Source: Williamsia sp. DF01-3 (GTDB lineage: Bacteria; Actinomycetota; Actinomycetes; Mycobacteriales; Mycobacteriaceae). From it: DNA of 64,000 nt. Each line of letters opens with the position of its first letter. Within the stretch, counting starts at the first letter, position 1. The position numbers and the translations under genes are program-made. Positions 10,091 through 19,376 of this stretch are shown here, in pieces. The stretch covers positions 4,481,733 to 4,545,732 of the forward strand of contig NZ_JALKFS010000005.1 in assembly GCF_023051145.1 (NCBI RefSeq). Direction: 5' to 3'. A model generated the notes under the pieces. It was not told the origin of the DNA and did not search any database. It was given only the letters and a program-made list of their open reading frames with translations.

Positions 10091-10897
10091 CTATGAACCC
10101 TTGGCGGGAACGATCTGCAAGTAGACCGCGGTGATGATCAAGTTCGCAAAGAACAACAACAAAAATGTGATGACGACACTCTGATTGACCGCATCACCAA
10201 CGCCTTTCGGGCCACCCTTGGGGTGCAGGCCCTTGTAGGCAGCGACCACGCCGGCGATCACACCGAAGACGGCAGCCTTCACCTCGGCGACGTAGATGTC
10301 GGGCAACTGGGCCAGCGCACTGAACGAGGCCAGATACGCACCGGGCGTTCCGTCTTGGATGATCACGTTGAAGAAGTAACCGCCGCCGATACCGACCACG
10401 GAGACCAACCCGCACAGCAGCACGGCGACCAAGACCATGGCGAGCACTCGCGGAACCACAAGTCGCTGAACGGGATTGATGCCGAGCACTTCCATCGCGT
10501 CGATCTCTTCGCGAATGGTGCGGGCGCCGAGGTCCGCAGCCACGGCTGATCCTGCCGCGCCCGCGACCAACAGCGAGGTCACCAGCGGCGCACCCTGCTG
10601 GATGACCACCAGGACGCTGGCTGCACCGGTGAAGGACTCGGCACCGAGCTGGCGGATCAGCGACCCGGTCTGCAGCGAGACGATGGCGCCGAACGGGATG
10701 GCGACAAGCGCCGTCGGCAAAATCGTGACGCTGGCGATGAACCAGGCCTGCTGGATGAACTCGCGCCACTGAAAAGGGCGCACGAAAGTCTGGCGTGCGA
10801 CGTCGATGAACAGTTGGACGATGTTGCCGGTCTGAGAAAGTGCCCCGGAGCCGGCTTTCGCCACCCTGTCGACGCCACGTGTGGTGGCACTTGTCAT
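10091..10897 (-). CDS. yrbEA: MlaE/YrbE-type ABC permease, YrbEA
   Basis: 268 aa permease; the loop EEIDAMEVLGINPVQRLVVPR is the hallmark of the MlaE/YrbE family and is closely paralleled in the partner YrbEB. Several membrane helices follow the amphipathic N-terminus. The start codon abuts the mkl stop directly, so translation of the ATPase and the permease is probably coupled. Confidence 0.93.
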   Translation of the reverse strand: MTSATTRGVDRVAKAGSGALSQTGNIVQLFIDVARQTFVRPFQWREFIQQAWFIASVTILPTALVAIPFGAIVSLQTGSLIRQLGAESFTGAASVLVVIQQGAPLVTSLLVAGAAGSAVAADLGARTIREEIDAMEVLGINPVQRLVVPRVLAMVLVAVLLCGLVSVVGIGGGYFFNVIIQDGTPGAYLASFSALAQLPDIYVAEVKAAVFGVIAGVVAAYKGLHPKGGPKGVGDAVNQSVVITFLLLFFANLIITAVYLQIVPAKGS

Positions 10898-12046
10898 CTA
10901 GAGAGCCTTGTCACCGGCGCGGTATGCGGGGAACTGCTCTGTCTGAGCGTCCGAGCCCTGGTAACTGGAGTCGTCGTAGGAGGATGATGTGGAGGCGGAA
11001 CCTGAACCGGCACCCACCTTTTGGGTCTTACGCGCAGCCTCGCGTCCGTTTTCCTGTGCCCGCTCCTCTTCGAGGAAGCTCTCCTCGATTGCCTTCTGAG
11101 CGGGTTCGGGCAAGGTGTGCAGGATCTCGCGGACACGGGCCTGCCGGCGTCCGACCGCCTTGCGTTCGGGCAGTCCGGGTGTGGCCTGCAGCTGCGGGAC
11201 GATGCCCCGCACGTCCTCGGCGGTGCCACCGTCGGAATGGCCGGCATCGACCATCTCCTGCTCGCGGCGCTGCTGAGCGTCGTCCTTCTCCTCGGACATA
11301 CCGATGGGTCCGATGCGGCGACCGTTGAGGAACTGATCCACCACCGGCTCGTCCGAGGTCAGCAGCACCTCACGCGGACCGAACATCACCAGCTCCTTAC
11401 GGAACAGCATGCCGATGTTGTCCGGGACAGTCCGGGCGACCTGGATGTTGTGGGTCACGATGAGGATCGTGGCGTCGATCTGCGCGTTGATGTCGATCAA
11501 CAGCTGCGACAGATACGCGGTACGGACCGGGTCCAGACCGGAGTCCGGCTCGTCGCACAGGATGATCTGCGGGTCCAGGACCAAGGCACGGGCCAGGCCG
11601 GCACGCTTGCGCATACCGCCGGAGATCTCGCCCGGAAGCTTGTTCTCCGCACCCGTCAAACCCACCAGCTCGATCTTGTCCATCACGATCTGGCGGATCT
11701 CGTCTTCCTTCTTCTTCGTGTGCTCACGAAGCGGGAAGGCGATGTTGTCGAACAGGCTCATCGACCCGAACAGGGCGCCGTCCTGAAAGAGGACACCAAA
11801 CAACTTGCGGATCTCGTACAGCTCGCGGCTGGAGCACTTGGTGATGTCGGTGCCGTCGATGATGACCGAGCCCTGCTCGGGATGGAGCAGACCGATCAAC
11901 GACTTCAGGAACACCGACTTACCGGTACCTGACGGGCCGAGCAACACGCTCACCTCACCCATCGGGAGAGTCAGCGACACATCACGCCAAATGTTCTGCG
12001 AGCCGAACGACTTCGTCAGATTCTCGACACTGACCTCAACGCCCAC
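10898..12046 (-). CDS. mkl: Mce importer ATPase Mkl/MceG
   Basis: 382 aa ABC ATPase. Walker A GPSGTGKS (about 33-40), signature motif ISGGMRKRAGLARAL, Walker B IILCDEPDSGLDP and the switch His in VTHN are all intact. A C-terminal extension of about 130 residues beyond the ATPase core is rich in Glu, Gln and Arg and then Ser, as in mycobacterial MceG, where it is needed for stability. It is the first gene of the mce operon. In M. tuberculosis the homologue lies near rplJ-rplL without its own mce operon; here the full operon follows. Regulation: see the palindrome at 12224. Confidence 0.93.
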   Translation of the reverse strand: MGVEVSVENLTKSFGSQNIWRDVSLTLPMGEVSVLLGPSGTGKSVFLKSLIGLLHPEQGSVIIDGTDITKCSSRELYEIRKLFGVLFQDGALFGSMSLFDNIAFPLREHTKKKEDEIRQIVMDKIELVGLTGAENKLPGEISGGMRKRAGLARALVLDPQIILCDEPDSGLDPVRTAYLSQLLIDINAQIDATILIVTHNIQVARTVPDNIGMLFRKELVMFGPREVLLTSDEPVVDQFLNGRRIGPIGMSEEKDDAQQRREQEMVDAGHSDGGTAEDVRGIVPQLQATPGLPERKAVGRRQARVREILHTLPEPAQKAIEESFLEEERAQENGREAARKTQKVGAGSGSASTSSSYDDSSYQGSDAQTEQFPAYRAGDKAL

Positions 12047-12223
12047 TGATTTAGTCCCTCCAAAACGAAGTCCGCCCCCGCGCGGAGCCTGTGGTTCGGC
12101 TCACTCTAACGCACACAGCGTGACGAATATACGAGCTGTCGATCTTTCTCAGATTCGTCGCACCGCCGTCGCTCCACCTGCCGGACGGCTCCTTCTGAAT
12201 CGCCGCAGGTAGACCGAACGATC

Positions 12224-12241
12224 AGTTACTCGCGAGTAACT
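12224..12241. promoter_or_regulatory. Perfect 18-bp palindrome, likely operator of the mkl-mce operon
   Basis: AGTTACTCG followed directly by its reverse complement CGAGTAACT. It lies about 180 bases upstream of the mkl start codon. Length and symmetry fit a TetR/GntR-type dimer site. The regulator is not identified in the window next to it. Confidence 0.6.
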
Positions 12242-12356
12242 TGGATCACCGTAAAAACTTTTTGCTTCCGACGCAAATCCAGGTCGGAGCGGGTTCTACT
12301 CGTCAGTAGCCAGGGCCGTCGGCGCCCCGATATCGCCGCCAACACCCTCCCCGGGA

Positions 12357-12398
12357 CACAACGATGGCCCGTAGCTGTCGCTACGGGCCATCGTTGTG
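12357..12398 (-). terminator. Hairpin terminator after rplL
   Basis: A perfect 19-bp inverted repeat with a 4-base loop (TGTC at 12376-12379), about 50 bases past the rplL stop. There is no T-run, as is common in actinobacteria. It could also stop transcription arriving from the other side. Confidence 0.8.
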
Positions 12399-12449
12399 TA
12401 GCGATCGACCCCTGCACCGGGATCAACAATCGCTGGTGACGTGCTTGTT

Positions 12450-12833
12450 TTACTTGACCGAGACCTTGGCGCCGGCTTCTTCGAGCTTGGTCTTGGCAGC
12501 CTCGGCGGCATCCTTGTCGATCTTCTCGAGGATCGCCTTGGGAGCCGACTCGACGAGATCCTTGGCTTCCTTCAGACCCAGTCCGGAGACGACCTCGCGG
12601 ACGACCTTGATGACCTGGATCTTCTTGTCGCCGGCCGATTCGAGGACGACGTCGAACTCGTCCTGCTCGACAGCGGCTTCAGCGGCGGCGGGTGCACCGG
12701 CGGCAGCAACGGCGACCGGAGCAGCAGCGGTGACCTCGAAGACCTCTTCGAACTTCTTCACGAAGTCGCTGAGTTCCAGCAGGGTGAGTTCTTTGAACTG
12801 ATCGATGAGCTCGTCAGCGGAGAGCTTTGCCAT
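12450..12833 (-). CDS. rplL: 50S ribosomal protein L7/L12
   Basis: 127 aa, the normal length for L7/L12. N-terminal dimerisation segment (about 1-35), an Ala/Val-rich flexible hinge (about 36-55) and the C-terminal factor-binding domain with [22 protein letters not shown]. The protein forms the ribosome stalk together with L10, recruiting elongation factors. It follows rplJ by 66 bases and is followed by a strong hairpin. Confidence 0.97.
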   Translation of the reverse strand: MAKLSADELIDQFKELTLLELSDFVKKFEEVFEVTAAAPVAVAAAGAPAAAEAAVEQDEFDVVLESAGDKKIQVIKVVREVVSGLGLKEAKDLVESAPKAILEKIDKDAAEAAKTKLEEAGAKVSVK

Positions 12834-12899
12834 GGTGGCAATCCTTTCTGTCTTTCCTGCGGGCGCGCGATGATGCGACCGCAGGAGGGTTTTGGGGGT

Positions 12900-13439
12900 T
12901 TATTCGGCCGCTTCTGCGGGTGCGCCCGCGGCTTGCTTTTCTTGCAGTGCGGCCGCAAGACGTGCGACCTGCGAAGCGGGCTGACTGAACAGACCCGCGG
13001 CCTTTGCCAAGTTGCCCTTCATGGCACCGGCGAGCTTTGCAAGGAGAATCTCGCGTGTTTCAAGGTCGGCGATCTGATTGACCTCGTCCACGGACAGCGC
13101 ACGGCCGTCCATGTACCCGCCCTTGATGATGAGAGCCTTGTTGTCCTTGGCGAAATTCTTGATCGCCTTGGCAGCCACCACGGGTTCGCCCTCGATGAAG
13201 GCAATTGCGGTGGGACCAGTGAACAGCTCGTCCAGACCGGCCACGCCCGCATCAGCAGCAGCGCGCTTGACCAGGGTGTTCTTGGCGACGGAGTAAACAG
13301 CGCCTTCGCCCAGTGAGCGACGCAGCTCGGAGATCTGCTTGACGGTCAGGCCACGGTATTCCGTGACGACTGCCGCAGTGGCTCCCTTGAACTGCTCGGT
13401 GATCTCCGCAACCGCGGTGACCTTTTCACTATTTGCCAT
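12900..13439 (-). CDS. rplJ: 50S ribosomal protein L10
   Basis: 179 aa from the ATG at 13439 ([13 protein letters not shown]). The N-terminal globular domain contains the expected [16 protein letters not shown] segment, and the C-terminal helix that anchors L12 dimers ends in an Ala/Glu-rich tail. A much longer in-frame reading to 14303 is not real: it runs through the leader and antisense to the neighbouring hydrolase. An AGGAGGCG ribosome binding site precedes the chosen start. Confidence 0.96.
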   Translation of the reverse strand: MANSEKVTAVAEITEQFKGATAAVVTEYRGLTVKQISELRRSLGEGAVYSVAKNTLVKRAAADAGVAGLDELFTGPTAIAFIEGEPVVAAKAIKNFAKDNKALIIKGGYMDGRALSVDEVNQIADLETREILLAKLAGAMKGNLAKAAGLFSQPASQVARLAAALQEKQAAGAPAEAAE

Positions 13440-13740
13440 ACTTCGCCTCCTCTCATGACGTGTCGGTTGGCACCTCGTCCGACTCGTACGATCGGCCGCG
13501 GGCCCCACCAACGACAAACGCCCCGGCACAGGGCACGGGGCGCACACGAGCAAAGCGGCTTTGACGCCGCTTCGAAAGCGAATCCTCGTTCTCCCTGCGT
13601 GGGCCGCCGACGTGTGTCGGGCCTTCGGCCGGTCGCGCGATGCGTACCGGTGACCAACGGTCTCTGGTTGAACTGACGCTCGCAGGCCGATGACCTGCGA
13701 ACACCAAGGTCCAACAGTACCGGCACGACGGACCGGATCA
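13440..13740 (-). ncRNA. rplJ leader region (L10 autoregulatory leader-like)
   Basis: The roughly 300 bases upstream of rplJ are non-coding and rich in inverted repeats, including a stem at 13519-13542 (CGCCCCG paired with CGGGGCG). Ribosomal L10 operons usually carry a leader that binds L10-L12 for feedback. I infer this from position and structure potential; I could not fold it against the known family model. The upstream part probably also contains the promoter. Confidence 0.45.
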
Positions 13741-13976
13741 CAAATCAGGCACATCGGGGTGAAGGACCGGCGGCTGTTCTGGCCCGAGAGTCGCGACCGA
13801 TCACCCGCTCGGCTACATTGAATCAAACCATCCGGTGTGAGGTCGGTCACGAATACCTTCTGACCCACCCGGTACCGCAGCACGACGGAGTGTTGCCGCA
13901 GTTTTCGGGATGTGCCCTGTTCAGACGGGGTTTCACCGGAAGACGTGGCCTCGCTCGACGCAGAGAGGGGAACGCC

Positions 13977-15910
13977 GTGGTCTACCAGATCAACCCGTTC
14001 GAGAACACCGAGCCGCGGATGAGCGCGGTTCCACACTCTGCGCCAACCCTTCCGTTCGGCGACCCGACCGGCGGCGCCAATGCCCGTTGGTGGCGCGAAC
14101 AGGTCGACGGCCGTCCCGCGTTCCCCAAGGTGACGATCGACCGTTCGCTGGATTTGACCATGTCCGACGGCGTCCGATTGCGAGCCACCCTCGTACGACC
14201 GGTGAAGATGTCGGGCGAACCCGTGCAGACACCGTTGCCGACGGTGGTGACCATCAACCCGTACAACCGTGCCCTGCTCGACGCGATCGACCAGGCCACC
14301 CATCGCCTTCCCCTCCCCCTCTGTCAGGTGGTGCCCTCGACGTCTTCGGCATCAACCGCAAGCTCGTGCAGAGCGGATACACCCAGCTTGTGGTCGACGT
14401 CCGGGGTACCGGCGCCTCGCACGGACGCTGGCAGATCCTCGGAGAACGCGAGCAACGCGACTCCATCGAGGTCATCGACTGGGCCGCTGCGCAGAGCTGG
14501 AGCAACGGCAACATCGGGATGGCCGGCTGGTCGTACTCCGCGATCAATTCGCTGCAGGCCGCCGGCAACGGCTCACCGCACCTCAAGGCGGTGTTCGCCA
14601 TCGAGGGATGTGAGGACATCGTCCGCGACATCTACATCACCGGCGGTGCGCCGTCGGCGTTCATCCCGATCTGGCTCTCCGCAGTGAATCTGCTCAAGTG
14701 GCTGCCCAACCCGTCCACAGCAGTGGGTGATGCCCTCAGCACCAACGGCGTCCGATGGCTGAAGGACCGGGTCGGCTCCCCCGCCACCGAGATCGGCTCG
14801 CTGGCGTGGGGTTTCCTCACCGGCCGCGACCCGCGGATCTACGACGATCCCTATTTCGATGAGCGCGACCCCAAGATCGACGAGATCACCGCTCCGACAT
14901 TCGTCTTCGGTGGGTGGCACGACCTGTTCGGCCGCAGCGCTACCCGCATCTACAACCAGCTCAACCTGCCGCCCGGGCAGAAGCAGCTGATCATGGCCGA
15001 CGGCTACCACCTCGATGCCGGGCTCGGCTTCGGCGGCCGGGTCAGCCCGCCGCGCGTCGACGTGCTCGAACGCGCATGGTTCGACAAGTGGCTCAAGGGC
15101 CTCGACAACGGCGTGGACGAATACGGCCCGGTGACCCTGCAGCAACAGGGCGGTATGTGGACCTCGGGCCAGAGCTTCCCCCGCCCCGAGGCGCGGGTTC
15201 GGCGGCTGTACCTGTCGCCCGACGGCTCGGACACCGCCGGGCATTGTGTGCACGACGGCAGTCTGGGGGCCGAGGCGAACACCTCGCGCGCCGAACTGAA
15301 GGTGAAGCCGGGTGTGCGCGGCTTCATCTCCCGGGACATGACACAGGTGACCGCCGGCGCCACCATGGTCCTCGGCAAGGCGTTCACCACCGATGCCCGG
15401 TTCCAGGAACGGGGCGCGCTCTCGTTCACCACGGCGCCGGTCACCGAACAGGTACAGATCTCCGGCGCACTCAATCTGCACCTGCACGCAACCTGCGCCG
15501 GGAGCGACGCCCTGTGGGCGGTGACCCTCAATGATGTTGCGCCGGACGGCACCTCGACCGTGCTCACCAACGGCTCACTGACCGCGTCCAACCGGTCTCT
15601 GGACCCAGAGCTCAGCGATTACGCCGAGGACGGCTCGCTGCTCGTCGCCCACCACCCACTCAGCCGCAAACGCAAGCTGAAGGTGATCCCGAACGTACCC
15701 ATCGACCTCGACATCGACCTGGTGTCCACAGATGCGCTACTGGACGTCGGGCATCGGCTGCGGGTCGACGTCTATGCGGCGAGCATGCCCCGTTTCCTTG
15801 CCGTGGTGCCCGATCTGGTGAAGTCCGGATTCCGTTCGCAGAGAATCGTTCTCGACCCGTTCCACCAGAGCCACCTCACGTTCCTGGCGGCGGGCGAGCC
15901 AGGCTGGTAG
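13977..15910 (+). pseudogene. CocE/NonD-family (X-Pro dipeptidyl-peptidase-like) hydrolase, frameshifted
   Basis: Reads as an alpha/beta hydrolase of about 644 aa with a C-terminal jelly-roll domain, but in two frames. The first part starts at GTG 13977 behind AGAGAGGGG and runs to about 14310; the second continues from about 14320 ([12 protein letters not shown]) to 15910. One missing C in the CCCCTCCCCC run at 14310-14319 explains the shift. The second part carries VDVRGTGASHGRW, the nucleophile elbow GMAGWSYSA, and GGWHDLF, characteristic of CocE. Such enzymes cleave esters or acyl-peptide bonds; the substrate is unknown. The break is probably a sequencing error, because the downstream frame shows no other damage. 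Confidence 0.75.
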
Positions 15911-15923
15911 TCGGGCAAGACTC

Positions 15924-16448
15924 TCAACCGACCGCGATACCGCTGTCGCCGAAGGTCACCCGGTAGATCAGTGCGGCTTCAGGTCCGAGCACCAGACCGA
16001 CGAGGTCGATGAGGGTGCCCGCGAATCGTGGGCCGTGCTTGTCCTGCGCAGACCCCGGGCTCAGGTGGTGGGCGATCTCGTGGAGCACCACCAGCTCGCG
16101 CATCGCCCAGCGCCCTTCGGCTGCATCGGGTACCGCGATCACGCCGTCGTCTTCGGCTGACCGGTACTCGTAGTGGGCTTCGCGCTGCCCCCGGCGGGAT
16201 CGAACCCTTACCGGAACCGCGGCCCGCGGGAACCTGTCGGTCACGCTGTCCAGCGACAGCACCCGGTCCACGTAGTCGCGTACCGAGTCGACCGAGCCGA
16301 ACCGAGCCTCCGGAGGCAGTGTCACCGAGGTGCCGGCGATCTCCAGAGTGGAGCCACCGCGTGCGGCACGCTCGAAAACGTTGTGCACCAGCGCTTCTGC
16401 GGAGTACAAGGCCGAACGCTGGCTGTCACGCTGCGTCAACGCGCCCAC
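15924..16448 (-). CDS. TIGR04338-type putative zinc metallohydrolase
   Basis: 174 aa. The zinc motif LHEIAHHL (HExxHH) is present at about residues 117-123, followed by GSAQDKHGPRFAGTLIDLVG, which supplies a further His. This matches a small actinobacterial metallohydrolase family known by sequence only. It follows the DUF2786 gene by 20 bases on the same strand; the two families are commonly paired, so they may form a functional unit. Convergent with the upstream hydrolase gene. Confidence 0.8.
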   Translation of the reverse strand: MGALTQRDSQRSALYSAEALVHNVFERAARGGSTLEIAGTSVTLPPEARFGSVDSVRDYVDRVLSLDSVTDRFPRAAVPVRVRSRRGQREAHYEYRSAEDDGVIAVPDAAEGRWAMRELVVLHEIAHHLSPGSAQDKHGPRFAGTLIDLVGLVLGPEAALIYRVTFGDSGIAVG

Positions 16449-16468
16449 TCACGGTTCAGCACGCCCAC

Positions 16469-17296
16469 TCACGCCTCCAGGGCCCCACGTGCAGCACCCA
16501 ACTGGTTGTCCTGGCCGATACGTGCCCGGCGTCCGGCCCGGTCCCCTGCCCGCCGCGCGCCCTCGGAGTAGCCGGCCGACGCACTCTGAGACCGCCAGGT
16601 GCCCCGTGCGGTGGACGTCTCCTTGTGGAAATCCCGGACCTCTACCTCTTTGTTCCGCAGGACCAGCGCCGTTCCCGAGTCGGAACGGCCCCCGTCGGCG
16701 GCGACCGCAGCCGCACGCGCCTCGTCGCGGGCTTGCGTCAAGCGCTTGCCGATCCGTTCGGCGAACGCCGACTGGAAGTTCAGCCGGGCAGTGATCGGCG
16801 ACAGCGGCTTCTCCTCGACCACCCTGCGCTGTACCCAGCCGCGGCGTTCGGTGACCACACGAGCAAAGGTCTCGCCTTTGTACGCACCCGACTTCAGATA
16901 GTTGTCGCTGGCGGCGACCATCTGGACCACCAGCGAGCTGTACAACGCCTCACAGGTGTCGATGTCGCCGGGAAATCCGTAGGCGTAGACAAACGTCGAG
17001 TTGCTCGCGACGTCACAGGTGATGTCGTTTGCGTGGGCGATGGCCACGAAGAGCTGGACGTATGTGCGCAGCCCTCTCTTACCGGCCGTTCCGATCGCGA
17101 TGTTGCGTTGCACCGGGGACGTGCGCTGTTCGGGCTTCCCATGGGCCCGCGCCACGGCCAGATCGATGGACGCCGCGGTGGCCAACCGTTGCGCCGCCTG
17201 CATGAAGGCTTGCGCCTCGTGTTCGTTGTCGGTGCCTTCTGCCTGCCTGAGCAAACCGGAGATGCGGGTCAGGAGTTTGTCGTCTTGCACGCTCAC
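16469..17296 (-). CDS. DUF2786 domain protein
   Basis: 275 aa with a GTG start. N-terminal DUF2786 segment (about 5-45: LLTRISGLLRQAEGTDNEHEAQAFMQAAQRL), then a mixed domain with aromatic residues (FVAIAHANDITC, LYSSLVVQMV) and a basic Ala/Arg-rich C-terminus. No catalytic motif is evident. It is cotranscribed with the metallohydrolase after it. DUF2786 proteins of this type are known from actinobacteria and phages; the function is unknown. Confidence 0.8.
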   Translation of the reverse strand: MSVQDDKLLTRISGLLRQAEGTDNEHEAQAFMQAAQRLATAASIDLAVARAHGKPEQRTSPVQRNIAIGTAGKRGLRTYVQLFVAIAHANDITCDVASNSTFVYAYGFPGDIDTCEALYSSLVVQMVAASDNYLKSGAYKGETFARVVTERRGWVQRRVVEEKPLSPITARLNFQSAFAERIGKRLTQARDEARAAAVAADGGRSDSGTALVLRNKEVEVRDFHKETSTARGTWRSQSASAGYSEGARRAGDRAGRRARIGQDNQLGAARGALEA

Positions 17297-17389
17297 AACC
17301 CTAAGGCGTCGGTGTGACTGCTCCCCCGCCCCGCGGCCACGTCATGTGCACAACGCAGCATCTGTGGACAGACCAACGCGTTGGCAGAA

Positions 17390-17411
17390 TTAGGAAATAG
17401 TGATTTACTAA
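17390..17411. promoter_or_regulatory. Inverted repeat operator overlapping tetR promoter
   Basis: TTAGGAAAT, 4-base spacer AGTG, then ATTTACTAA; eight of nine positions are symmetric. It ends four bases before the GTG of the TetR gene and overlaps a possible -35/-10 pair (TTGGCA at 17381, TTTACT at 17404). It fits autorepression. Confidence 0.65.
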
Positions 17412-17415
17412 CTGC

Positions 17416-17991
17416 GTGGCGCGTCCCCGAGTGAACTCCGATGATCACCTGCTCGATGCAGCCGACGCCGTTCTGTCGCGGACCGGCTCGGCACGGTTCA
17501 CCCTCGAGATGGCAGCCCGGGAGGCCGGAGTCTCGGCGGCGACCTTCGTCAAGCGCTTCGGTTCCAAACGCGAATTGCTCATCGCGTCGTCGCAACGCTG
17601 GGTCGATGCAATAGATCTCGACGACGCCGGACGCCCGGGCGAACCGATCCTCGCGGCGCTTCGCCGATTGTCGGTCGAGTCCTACACCGACAGCGACGAT
17701 CCCGACCAGGCCGGCAACCACGTCTCCTCCCTGGCGATGGATCTCGGCGATCCGGAACTGACCCGGCTGCTCGCTGTCGGCTGGGACAAGAAGCGCCGAC
17801 AACTGCACGCCGTCATCGCCCGGGCGGTCGAAAGCGGTGAACTACCCGGCGCGCCTCTTCCACCGGCCGCAGCCCGAACGTTGTTCGCACTGCTGGAGGG
17901 CACGTTCCTCGGCTGGACCGTGCAACCGCACGGCTCCCTCATCGACACCCTCGGAGACGAGTTCGACCGACTCATCACCACCTGGACATGA
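17416..17991 (+). CDS. TetR/AcrR family transcriptional regulator
   Basis: 191 aa with a GTG start. N-terminal helix-turn-helix domain at about 8-55 (LEMAAREAGVSAATFVKRFGSK), then a helical ligand-binding domain. No Shine-Dalgarno is seen and the operator lies only four bases upstream, so the mRNA may be leaderless. The next gene, a RibD-like reductase, starts 10 bases after its stop, so they are likely cotranscribed. The GTG start fits the position of the operator and promoter. Confidence 0.88.
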   Translation: MARPRVNSDDHLLDAADAVLSRTGSARFTLEMAAREAGVSAATFVKRFGSKRELLIASSQRWVDAIDLDDAGRPGEPILAALRRLSVESYTDSDDPDQAGNHVSSLAMDLGDPELTRLLAVGWDKKRRQLHAVIARAVESGELPGAPLPPAAARTLFALLEGTFLGWTVQPHGSLIDTLGDEFDRLITTWT

Positions 17992-18001
17992 AAGGACACC
18001 A

Positions 18002-18556
18002 ATGACCACGTCCCCTTCCCCCGCACCGAGCCCTGTCACCGGGGCGGTGTTCATCGCCACCAGCGTCGACGGTTACATCGCCCGCACCGACGGCGGCATC
18101 GATTGGCTGTTGAGTCGCGACGAGAACCTCGGCGAAACCGGTTACGACGCCTTCATCGCGACCACGGACGCGATTGTCATGGGCCGCAACACATATGAGG
18201 TCGGGTGCAGTTTCGACACGTGGCCGTACGAGGGAATGCGCGTGTTCGTGCTCAGTACAACCCTCGAGCCAGGAGCCGACGACCGTATCTCCGTGCACCG
18301 CGGTCTGGACGAGTTCTTCGACGCTGCCCACAACGAGGGTGTCCGCCATGTCTATGCCGACGGCGGCCGTCTGATCACCAGCTTTCTCCAGCGGGGTCTG
18401 ATCACCGAGATCACGATCACCACTGCCCCAGTGATCATCGGATCCGGCCTGCCCTTGTTCGGCACGATCGATCACGACATCCCGCTCGATCACGTGCGCA
18501 CCACGACCCTCGGCAACGGGATGACCCAGAGCGTCTACCGGGTGGGAGCCGGATGA
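18002..18556 (+). CDS. Dihydrofolate reductase family (RibD C-terminal-like) protein
   Basis: 184 aa from ATG 18002, with AAAGGA six bases upstream. The N-terminal beta-strand plus SVDGYIARTDGGIDWLL, the IVMGRNTYE motif and the YADGGRLITSFLQRGLI segment are characteristic of the RibD C-terminal/DHFR-like fold that binds NADPH. Members reduce small carbonyl or pterin-like substrates; the substrate is not known here. It directly follows the TetR gene, so it is probably under that regulator. Confidence 0.85.
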   Translation: MTTSPSPAPSPVTGAVFIATSVDGYIARTDGGIDWLLSRDENLGETGYDAFIATTDAIVMGRNTYEVGCSFDTWPYEGMRVFVLSTTLEPGADDRISVHRGLDEFFDAAHNEGVRHVYADGGRLITSFLQRGLITEITITTAPVIIGSGLPLFGTIDHDIPLDHVRTTTLGNGMTQSVYRVGAG

Positions 18557-18621
18557 GCCGCGTCTGAGCGCAGGACACCAGCCGCACAACGCCGTCGTTC
18601 GGCTGGTGGAATGCTGGACAG

Positions 18622-19236
18622 GTGAACCGAGATCTCGACGAAACCCTGGCCGGTCGAACGCTCTTCGACCACTCCAACACCTCCACGCGTGACTTCTACA
18701 AGCTGATCACCGCCGCGATCGTCCCGCGGCCGATCGCCTGGGTGTCCTCGCGCAGCGCCGAGGGCGTGGACAACCTCGCACCGTTCAGCTTCTTCTCCGT
18801 CAGTTCCACCGATCCGTTGGTTGTGCAGTTCACGGCGGTCGGCGGCAAACACAGCGCGGACAATGCGGCGGCCACCGGTCAGTTTGTCGTCAACATCGCC
18901 ACGGAGTCGATGATGGACCAGGTCAATGCCACATCGGCCGGCTTCGCCGAGGACGTCAACGAGTTCACCGCTGTGGGCGTCGCCTCGGCACCGGCCATGG
19001 TCGTCGACTGCCTGAGGGTCCGCGACAGCCCGGTGGCCATCGAATGCGAACTCCACCAGATCATCGAGGTTGGCAACTCTCAGGTGGTGATGGGGCGGGT
19101 GGTCGCGGTGACGGTTGATCCCGCTGTCGCGGCCGCCGATGGCCATCCGGACTTCACTCGGCTCGCTCCGGTCAGTCGCCTGGGCCGGACCGAATGGGGT
19201 CTGCCGGGCCGGGTGGTCGAACGCGAACGACCCTGA
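18622..19236 (+). CDS. Flavin reductase-like domain protein (FMN-binding split barrel)
   Basis: 204 aa with a GTG start. The segment ITAAIVPRPIAWVSS followed by NLAPFSFFSVSSTDP and the later FVVNIATES is the flavin reductase-like signature, which binds FMN in a split-barrel fold. Such proteins supply reduced flavin or act as oxidoreductases. It lies 65 bases after the RibD-like gene and 140 bases before a luciferase-like monooxygenase that would use reduced flavin, so a functional link is possible. Confidence 0.82.
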   Translation: MNRDLDETLAGRTLFDHSNTSTRDFYKLITAAIVPRPIAWVSSRSAEGVDNLAPFSFFSVSSTDPLVVQFTAVGGKHSADNAAATGQFVVNIATESMMDQVNATSAGFAEDVNEFTAVGVASAPAMVVDCLRVRDSPVAIECELHQIIEVGNSQVVMGRVVAVTVDPAVAAADGHPDFTRLAPVSRLGRTEWGLPGRVVERERP

Positions 19237-19376
19237 CACCGCTCTGGCTGCGCAGACTAGGTAGGCCGGGCAGGTTTTGATCGGTTTCGGGAAGGTAGTG
19301 ACGCGCTCAAGCGTTGTTGCACACGTACAACTATTTCGCGTGATGACTACTTTCCAGCAGTGAAGAAGGCCCGTCT

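Larger units (their letters stand above)
12047..12449. other. Intergenic between rplL and mkl
   Basis: About 400 bases without a credible gene. It contains the rplL terminator (12357-12398), a perfect palindrome (12224-12241) and presumably the leftward mkl promoter. The short open frames here have no recognisable product. Confidence 0.6.

Noticed and set aside
12226-12511. Short minus-strand frames across the rplL terminator
   Set aside because: They read through a perfect 19-bp hairpin and have no plausible start signal.
12900-14303. A 467-codon open frame containing rplJ
   Set aside because: Only the last 179 codons match L10; the front is the leader region and antisense of the hydrolase gene.
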